Origin: Amoeboaphelidium protococcarum
Lineage: Eukaryota > Aphelidiomycota > Aphelidea
DNA: 64,000 bases
Direction of reading: 5' to 3'
NCBI GenBank assembly: GCA_023515745.1
Contig: JALECJ010000020.1
Coordinates: 1,116,001 to 1,180,000 of the forward strand
Below the pieces are notes generated by a model that did not search any database, was not told where the DNA came from, and saw only the letters and a program-made list of their open reading frames with translations. Shown here one piece after another: positions 56,530 to 64,000 of the stretch. A program made the translations under genes and the position numbers. Every line of letters begins with the position of its first letter. Positions within the stretch are counted from its first letter, which is position 1.

Positions 56530-59500
56530 TCAGTTACGCGGACGCTCACCACCTCTGAATAGATAAAGCAACTCATTGCGAGACAGACGATTAGCACGAG
56601 CATTGCCTCCATCACCCTCACCAAGAGCACCATTGGCCAGCTGCTGTTTTGCCTCCTGCAGCGCCTTAATTCTATCTTCAATCGTGTTCGGAATAGTGAT
56701 GGTATGAACATACACCGCCTCCTTCATCTGGCCAATACGATGTACTCTATCTATTGCCTAATTCTAGATGGCAGGATTCCACCACAGGGAGAGCATAATG
56801 ACATGATTGGCGGCGACCAAATTCAAACCAACACATCCAGCTTTGAGACTAGCCAACATTACCATCACATTTGGCTCATTCAGACGATTGATGGATATAG
56901 CTCGTTCAGATAGCTTCATTGAGCCATCAATACGTACAAATTGAATACCGGCCTGACGTAGAGCAGGCTCTATCAGACTCAACATGGAAGTAAAATCACA
57001 AAACACAATAGCCTTTTCACCAGGGTGCTCCTTTCTTAGCTTATCAAGTAAATTCATAAGCTCTGTAATCTTTGTGGAAGTTATATACTTGGACTGCTCC
57101 TACAACTACTCCATTTCCCTGTTCTCAAGCTCATACTGCTCAGGACGTAGCACACGTTCGACAGCTTTCAGCGGGATCAATTCAGTCTTCTTAATTGGAT
57201 GACGGCAGATGGGACACGTTGCATTAGATGGCATCTCATCCTGACGAGAATTTATGCAATTCAAAATACATTCCACGCAGTAAATGTGTCCACATACAGT
57301 GACCACAGGAGTATCGATCGGAGAGAAGCACACGGCACACTCCTCCATCACCTCATAACCATCCAGGATAGCACCAAGTCTGTTAGCTACAGCAACATTC
57401 AAATTGTGAACCATGTGATCCATATTGATCTCATCGTTCATCATTTCATCAACCAGGGATTTACCTTTAGTAACAAGAGTATAATGCAGACACATCTATC
57501 GCATTTTAGTGATCATACCAAAGATGTGATGATAGTGCTTCTACAGTTCATCTTCAAAATGCTTAAATTTCTCTAGACTGCGCTACGCAAACGCATCATA
57601 CAGCTCTCTCTCCTTCTACGTAAACTCAGGCTAATACTCAATAAAAGTCTTCTCTGGCAATTCAACAATTGGCCTATCAGAGCCGTCAATTTTAGAGTCC
57701 TTGGTTCTCCTCAGCATCACACACTACAGAATGGTTTATAACTTCTTCATACGATCCTCTTCTCGGCCAGCGATTCTCATTCTATCCTCCTTGGTCTTGG
57801 GATTAATGGAAAGGTCCATCTTAAATCTATTCCAATGACAGTACGGTTCAACTTCCAAAAATCTAAACAGTGGATACAAATCATCAGATGAGTTCTGAAT
57901 AGGAGTACCTGTCAGACACCATCTTTTTTCAGCCATCAGATAGGAGAGAGCAATAGAGCTTCTAGCAGCGCGATTTTTAATAACATGAGCTTCATCAAGA
58001 ACAACACGATGCCATTTATATTTGAAGAAGCAGCCTAACTTGCGATCACCTCTGTTCAGCATAAACGTGCCCATAGTGTACTGTCTCTGCTTCTCCTTGT
58101 CAAATGTGAACTGCATCGCAACCGTCTGATACGTGGCCAGCACAATATCAAACTCACCCAAAGCATTAGGATCCTATTCAAATTTCTTTCTCTGCACAGC
58201 TGTGAGATAGTCACTGTGATACTAGATAACTTTCAATCTAAACGCAGGCTTGAGGAACTTTTCAAACTCTAATCTCCACTGCTCCATTAAGCTCAAAGGA
58301 ACAATCACCAGAGTAGCTCTGCCAGAACGAGCACTAGGAGGCTGCGTACTAAAATTAGCAAATATGGAATGTGCCATCTCTTCTCTGTGTCCACCGTACA
58401 AGTCTCCTCCGCCATTTGAAGATGATTTAGAAGCAGGAGGGTTGGCAACTATCGTCGAGATGGTCAGACAAGTCTTACCAAGGCCCATGGTATCGCACAC
58501 CAAACCACCGCGGAACGTCGACTTCTCCATGTGAGTCATCCAAGTAAGCCCAATCTTCTGATACTCCTTCAACTCGACTTACATCTAAGTTGGAGTCTGC
58601 ATTCTCTAATCCGGAGGATATTAAATGTTGAAATTATCCAAAAGTTTCTACAATTTTTCATGGGCAACCTCATCGGTGACAAGTTGACCTTCAATACCAT
58701 TCTACAGTGTCATAAACTCATTCTACTATAACTCAGAGCCAGGATATTCCTTCTTAGCAGGCTTTTAGTATTGATGCTGCATCTCAGTGAGCGCCTGCTT
58801 GAACTCATGCTCCTAAAACGTCTTACGTGATACTTGACTACCCAAATGTAAACCATCCAGGGCGGTCCTAAATGCAGAGGCGGCTTTCTAAAAGGGCTAC
58901 ATGTCACTTTGAGGCAAATTACGAGCAAAAGACTTGGACTACTATACTGATGATGATGATGATGATTAACCAGCATTATTACTTGGTGTTGGCTGATACA
59001 TTATCATGTCATCATCATCCAGATCGCTATCAATTTCAACAATGTTACGCTTCAAATTGGAGTTATTAGAAGATGACTACTTTGGCTTTGAACTTGACTA
59101 CACACTTTACAAAACTCCATTTTCAACCACATAAATGTCATCATCATCTTCCACTGGTTACTTCTACCGCGACTACTTCTCACGAGCTTTCATGGCATCA
59201 TACTCCACAAAATCATACGCGACAATTACATAGTCATGACCGGGAAGCATACCAATCGCAGTTGGAGTAGAACGTTCACTAACAACTTCTCCGTCAAACA
59301 GGTAGACCATATTAGACTCCAACTAAGCCATTTATTCATACTATTTGAATAACTTTGAAAACAAAACATCTGGCTTAATATCAAACTTGACTCCCTTATT
59401 AGCAACCTGACATCGCTTAACACGCACTATAATTCTACTGGAAGACTGAGATTGAGACAAGTCAGCATGTGATAAATTCTGAGCCTTTGATATCAGACTA

Positions 59501-59970
59501 ACCATCTAGATAGTGTAAGTTTAACCAGGCCTTTTCATACCAAGCGCATGTGGAACATCTTGCAGATTCAACTTGAGATCATAAAATAAAAGTTGATACT
59601 CAGACTGGAATAGCTAAATCAATTGATTCTGATCCAATTTCAAGATTGTCTGCATAGATTTGGCAGAGTATGGATGCTTCTCCCCAGTCAGATAATTCTT
59701 CAGCACAGGAGCAGTTTTGTACACAAACTATGCCGTATGTAGAAACACGGCATTTAGAGAGTTGGTGGGCAATGTCCTAAATCTCAAAGGACTTATCACC
59801 GTTTCAACTAGCAGCACAATTACATTTTAATGAGACTACTACTGTTGTGCAGAAGACGACGCAGTGGCAGTTTAAGGGGTCTTTTGCACAGAGTTTGAAG
59901 GCGTACGACCAGCGAGTTGAGAGGAGAGAGAATTGTTCATCCGATTCTCTTTATCAATTCTTTGATACAT
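56530..59970 (-). CDS. SUMO-like / SNF2 helicase / RING protein (RAD5/ULS1-like, 1146 aa)
   Basis: SNF2 ATPases split by a RING finger are DNA-repair or SUMO-targeted ubiquitin ligases (Rad5, HLTF, Uls1). Core features are KEYQKIGLTWMTHME, motif I DTMGLGKTCLT near residue 497, the DEAH box in VVLDEAHVIKN (about 658), and LTGTPIQNSSDDLYPLFRFL. The C3HC4 RING (CAVCFSPIDTPVVTVCGHIY to CPICRHPI) lies at about 875-922 between the helicase lobes, and the C-terminal lobe has KAIVFCDFTSMLSLIEP and VMLASLKAGCVGLNL. Upstream, at about 173-255, lies a ubiquitin-fold domain resembling Rad60/NIP45 SUMO-like domains: YLFDGEVVSERSTPTAIGML. The frame is continuous; no TGA or intron separates the two parts. 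ATG 59970 is the first after an upstream TGA. Confidence 0.88.
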
Positions 59971-60294
59971 ATTCCTAGGTACAGGTGTTTGAATGGAAGG
60001 ATATATACACTACTAATAATTCCAACCAGATAATGAGCAACTGAATTATTGATACGAATATCACACAGACAGATAGATAGACGGACAGACAGACAGAGAA
60101 ATACAGTGAGGAAATGAACAAGATAACTGTTTTGAAATGTCGGCAGGTGAAACGAAACGATTTTTCTGAAACGGCAATTCTGAAATGAAACGAGAGTGGA
60201 TGGAAAAGGAAATTCACGTCATACGAAAAAATAGGAAATGCCAAATACTGTAAACGATCGGCCATCTCTCTCAAACAGTTTCACATTTTCATTA
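59971..60294. promoter_or_regulatory. 324-bp promoter of the SNF2-RING gene
   Basis: Contains a short (CAGA/TAGA)n tract at about 60063-60098 and GTGAAACGAAACGA and GAAACGG elements at about 60147-60175. It also holds the 3' flank of the SANT gene. No gene seen. Confidence 0.4.
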
Positions 60295-61149
60295 TCACTC
60301 TTTTGAGGTGGAAATCTATTGCATTAATTGCTGGACGCGCTCTCTGCACTCATGCTCCGATCTGTTGCGAGATTTAAGAGCGATCGCAATCTTGTCATAT
60401 CGCGGCTTACCATCATCACCACCTTGTTGATTATAAGAATCTACACCCTCAAGTAACAGCATATCTTCTTCGGGAGTCCATCTCAGACTAGACACATGCA
60501 CACTACCAGTCTGATTAGTTTTATGCAATTTTTCAGCGTCAGATTTGCGTCCTTGAGTACGGGTGATATCCGCAACCAATCTACTCATCACAGACATTGA
60601 ACTAACATCGCCCTTCTCCACAGACTGAACGTGCTCATTTATAGATTACTGCAAAGGAGTCCAGGCCTCCTTCAACTTTGATGGGTTATTGTGAGGTATC
60701 AGAACGTATCTTCCATTATGTAAGGTAACTTATCCCAGTTCTCCACGTCGCCCAGATTACTACTTCATCATCTTGACATCACGGCGAAATTTGTCAAAGT
60801 GATGCGATTTTTTACTTCTTAGATAGGTGGACCATCTGACGCGTATATCACGCTCACTCACCTTACTAAACTCTGAATCGGTGATTGACAGATGTCTATA
60901 GACTTTATCATAATTCAGCATCTATCCATCCAAAGTGCTCTCCATGGCGTCTGCCAGTTTCCTATCCAAGTCATCAGTCCAGAACGCTTCGTCATATGCT
61001 CGATCATTCGCCGGCGTATAACCACTTCTGGTCGGCTTATTACGCGTATTATCATCAAATATCTATTTCTCCAAAGGAATTACTGATACCACTTAAGATG
61101 TCGGTCTCGCAGCGTAAAATCGCGTCTTGTACAACTACTTCATAATCAT
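60295..61149 (-). CDS. SANT/Myb-like protein (284 aa)
   Basis: The protein has two Myb/SANT-like regions: EAFWTDDLDRKLADAMESTL near residues 45-65 with YDKVYRHLSITDSEFSKVS, and SLRWTPEEDMLLLEGVDSYN near 212-231 with YDKIAIALKSRNRSEHECRE. The second matches the W-T-x-E-E-D helix and the recognition helix of SANT domains. The start MIMKQLYKTRFYAARPTS is basic and could target mitochondria, so the protein could be a mitochondrial DNA/RNA-binding protein; this is inference. TGA 60295-60297. Orthology not recognised. Intronless, divergent from AAMP. Confidence 0.6.
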
Positions 61150-61304
61150 CACTACACTATTGCTATGATTACAGTATCGCTTACCAATCAATGAGTCCTT
61201 TGCAAACGAAGATAAAAATTTCTTTCAAATTGATCTTACAGCGAAAATTATAAAAATTCTGGACCTGTAGTAGAATAACAATATCTGATCTCAAATATTT
61301 GAAA

Positions 61305-62633
61305 ATGGATAATAATAACAATTAATAAAGTCAAGATTTCTCGGATGGAGAAGAGTATTAGGAGGAGGTTGAGATTATTTAGGCAGATGAAATTGCAGAT
61401 GTATACGATGATAATGCGTCTTAATCTGCCGGTGTCCACAATGATTACGATGATGGTATGAACGTGGAAGAGATTGAGTATCTAGATGACGAAGAGTAAT
61501 ATGGCGAGTAGTCAGAAGGCGATATGGTGGACTTGGATCAGCCTTAGATTAGAATATCAACAGAGTAGTCAGTATATGCTATCGCGTTAAATCGATAGTA
61601 CCCGTTGCTCACTATCGGCGGTTCTAATGATCAAGTGTCCTTGTTCCAATATGATCTGAATGCAGCTCCAAGTGCTGTACTCGGTAAAGAATTCGATAAA
61701 CATTCTGATTCTATAGTTTCCATCAAGTGGTCGCACGATAATTAATATTGCGCGTGTGCTGGCATGGATGGTACAGTTTTGGTGTTTAAGATCGATTACA
61801 GTTCTTAAACTTGCAATGTACTGGAAGAGTTTTGGCTTAGTGGACCAGAGGAAATTACATATCTTACGTGGCATCAGAAGGGCCTAGTTCTGTGTGCTGG
61901 TACTCAGGAAGGATCAGTGTGGGTTTGGCACGTACCAACACAGAAGGTTATGCGCGTCATGACTGGTAGTATTAATGGCGAACACTGTGTTGATGGTCAG
62001 TTTGTACAAGATGGCAAATATCTACTTAATCTATCTGTTGATCCTTGTCTATCGCTGATGGATATCAAGAACGACGCTATGGTGTGGCGCGCACAAGTAA
62101 ATTCTCATTTCAGACCAAGCGAAGATGGTCTCCCTATACCAGCCATATCGCTGGCTGTGTAATAGTCGGCGAATCTCGTGGCAGTCGGTACCGAAGAGGG
62201 AAAAGTATACCTCCTAAATGGCTAAACTGGAAAGGTTATTAATTAGTTGGCAGGTCACTCTGCCGAGGTTGAGTAGATCAAGTTTTGGTCTAATCACGCC
62301 TCTAATGTTTCAGGTGGCCTAAATCTGCTGGTGACTGCCTCTATGGACTTTCAAATCATAGTGTGGAATCTGGACACTCTCTCGGTGAGAACGCGTATCG
62401 ATGTTGGAGAGTCTGTCAATTCAGTGTACATTGTTAGTGATATCTACATTGTCTGTACTGATGTTGCAGGTTCTGTGTACGTGTACAATCTCATGAACGG
62501 TCAACTGGTGGGAAGGTATAAACTGCACAGAGATCCAATTTTATGCAGTGATAGTGTTCACGATATCCTCGCTTCGGCTGATGATCACGGTGACATTTGT
62601 CTACTGAGAATATCTTCTTAAAGTTAATAATGA
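61305..62633 (+). CDS. SQT1: AAMP/SQT1-type WD40 protein (442 aa)
   Basis: AAMP/Sqt1 is a WD40 chaperone that escorts ribosomal protein uL16. The first 90 residues are highly acidic (EYQEEVEIIQADEIADVYDD and more), as in the family. A WD propeller follows, with repeats such as PLLTIGGSNDQVSLFQYDLN, IVSIKWSHDNQYCACAGMDG, LTWHQKGLVLCAGTQEGSVW, VTASMDFQIIVWNL and ILASADDHGDICLLRI at the end. The G-G-S-N-D position corresponds to the GGgDD of homologues. TGA 62631-62633, intronless. The order and acidic N-terminus favour AAMP over other WD proteins; certainty moderate. Confidence 0.75.
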
Positions 62634-62884
62634 AATTTATAAACCAATTTGAAAATTTTTATCGTATGACTTTTTTTATATGTTGTCTAAAATGTCTTTT
62701 AAATTGGCTTTTACGAGTACTGGACTGTAATAGCATAAAATAACCGACCTGTCAGCAAGATTGGACTGTTTGAGGAACTTCAAGTAAAACGACGACGATG
62801 ATCAAATGAACGCGCGCGTTTCTTCCTTCTTTTGTTCAAGTGAGCGCGTTTGAGAGAGAGATAGAGAAACTCTTGAACGAAGTC
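62634..62884 (+). promoter_or_regulatory. Promoter of the VPS8-like gene with nested ACGCGCGCGT
   Basis: Contains AACGCGCGCGTTTC at about 62809-62822, AGCGCGTTTG about 24 bp on and a (GA)n tract, ending 1 bp before the ATG at 62885. Similar to other promoters of the window. Confidence 0.45.
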
Positions 62885-64000
62885 ATGTCTCAGATTCATT
62901 AATACTAGGCATAGAACGTAGATAATACTAATAGCGGCAACTTTTCACATTAAAATCTTGTATAGGAAGACCAAATAGCATAGAGAATATAGTCTTTAGT
63001 TGAAAAGTATGGACGGTAGATTGCGATTGAGTAAATGATCAATTCTTTACATGGAGATGACAGTATGCTATCGATGGAGTAGTAACAAGATGGTGATAGT
63101 AGAGACAACTTTGATGATCTACTTGAAAGTACCATTATTGAATAGTTGAAGCTATTGGCTGAGGAGCAGTTGAGCTCCACTGACTTTAGTTCCGGTGTAT
63201 AGGAGAGCATTTACAGCGGTAGTCTTGCCGGAGACTTGAGTGTTGTTATAGATGAAGATGATCAGTTGGCATATTTTGATTAGAGATAGACTCTGACATT
63301 TGTGTTGGATACTCTGATTAAATTGAATTGTAGATAGTAATGTATAGCCGGTGAATTTTATTCCATTGCTTAAGCACATAAAGCAGAAGAAATTTACTTG
63401 GACATTGTATCGGATATGGTGATTGACTGGCGATTTGACTTGAGTCAAGATTTGGAACTTTAACAAATTGAACCATTGTTGATGACTCTTCTGATTGACC
63501 ATCATGTAAATGCATATAAAGTCTATCAGAACCCAATGACTTCAGAAAGATTAGAGAAGCTCTTACTTGCTGTCGATTGTCGCATGATTGATCTAAACTT
63601 GGCTGTGTCTGCGTGTAAAGTTGTGGGATGTGGTGAGGCACTGATTTATCTTGAGACTCTTGGACTTATGGATAGTATACAACCACTTCTCAGATGGCTC
63701 AAGTAGATTCAAAGTGCAATGAAATCTCATCATGCTGCGGACCAACGTGAACGGCATTAATCTTCATTGTATAAAGTGTATGTATATATCACCAACATTC
63801 TGAATGGCCAGCTGTATCCCCAGGGAATCTTCTATCGTTCTGTACCTCAATTTGATATACTCCGATGCTAATTGTCCAATTTCTTATTCTCTCGAACTTA
63901 TGTTGGATGGCCCAATCCGCAAACTAAAATCATCCTCTCTGACAAGGTGAAGTTATATCCTTACTTGGTACCTCTTGTATGCTACGATCCTTAAGAATTC
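62885..64000 (+). CDS. VPS8-like vacuolar sorting protein, partial (372+ codons, 3' end outside window)
   Basis: The frame is open from ATG 62885 to the window edge. The first 100 residues are Gln/Asn/Asp-rich; from about 120 on the protein is helical with features of the Vps8 (CORVET) or Vps41 middle region: LDIVSDMVIDWRFDLSQDLE, then LEKLLLAVDCRMIDLNLAV and LIYLETLGLMDSIQPLLRWL, which match the family's C-I-x-x-L-D-x-x-x-L-D block and helical repeats. The N-terminal WD propeller of Vps8 is not encoded upstream, where a promoter-like region occurs, so the gene may be a shortened paralogue, split gene or misassignment. The C-terminal RING, if present, would be outside. Confidence 0.5.

Noticed and set aside
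63995-64000. GAATTC at the window end as a cloning boundary
   Set aside because: A single EcoRI hexamer at the edge is not evidence of vector or library construction; the gene continues openly into it.

Overview
This window is nuclear DNA of a eukaryote that reads TAA and TAG as glutamine and stops only at TGA. In RPT2, UAP1, C1-THF synthase, CCA1, SEM1 and other conserved proteins, in-frame TAA/TAG fall where glutamine is expected, and every complete gene modelled here ends at TGA. Genes are dense, mostly intronless or with introns of 49-71 nt, and separated by short AT-rich gaps. Gene content is opisthokont and fungus-like: a Kch1/Prm6-type protein, a fungal-type aspartokinase, a fungal-type riboflavin-pathway deaminase and an NTF2-like protein of fungal type. 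A CD36/LIMP-2 receptor is also present. An aphelid or other early-branching relative of Fungi fits best; this is inference.

Layout. 0.2-9.1 kb: secreted Ser/Gly/Asn protein, APC10, proteasome RPT2, a hydrophilic repeat protein, an IQ-DH-PH RhoGEF and RNase P subunit POP5. 9.2-15.9 kb: an unknown N/Q-rich protein, a Kch1-like membrane protein, a seven-TM protein, a conserved-looking RGG-start protein and a frame-broken HNH-like locus. 16-23 kb: trifunctional C1-THF synthase with a mitochondrial leader, an ECD/SGT1-like protein, a small unknown protein and the cap methyltransferase ABD1. 23-27.3 kb: a 1404-residue FHA protein. 27.4-31.6 kb: a young Ty1/copia element with identical 130-bp LTRs and a 5-bp target duplication. 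31.8-39.5 kb: a Rab geranylgeranyltransferase alpha-deaminase fusion, aspartokinase, an unresolved gene, CCA1 and tRNA-Asp. 39.9-50.2 kb: UAP1, a sorting nexin, the CD36/LIMP-2 receptor, COA5/PET191, mitochondrial uL15, SEM1/DSS1 and succinate-semialdehyde dehydrogenase. 50.4-64 kb: NTF2-like protein, PRPP synthetase, RPB4, CWC25, mitochondrial uS11, a SUMO-like/SNF2/RING protein, a SANT protein, AAMP/SQT1 and a VPS8-like gene running off the end.

The genes are mostly unrelated housekeeping functions, with no operon-like logic. Many neighbours are divergent and share short promoters, several of which carry GAAAC/GTTTC and ACGCGT elements. The same elements are in the retrotransposon LTR. The most notable observations are the code, a strong TGTAG 3' splice-site consensus, two unusual domain fusions, an initiator-codon-only exon, and a copia element whose primer-binding site matches an internal part of tRNA-Met.
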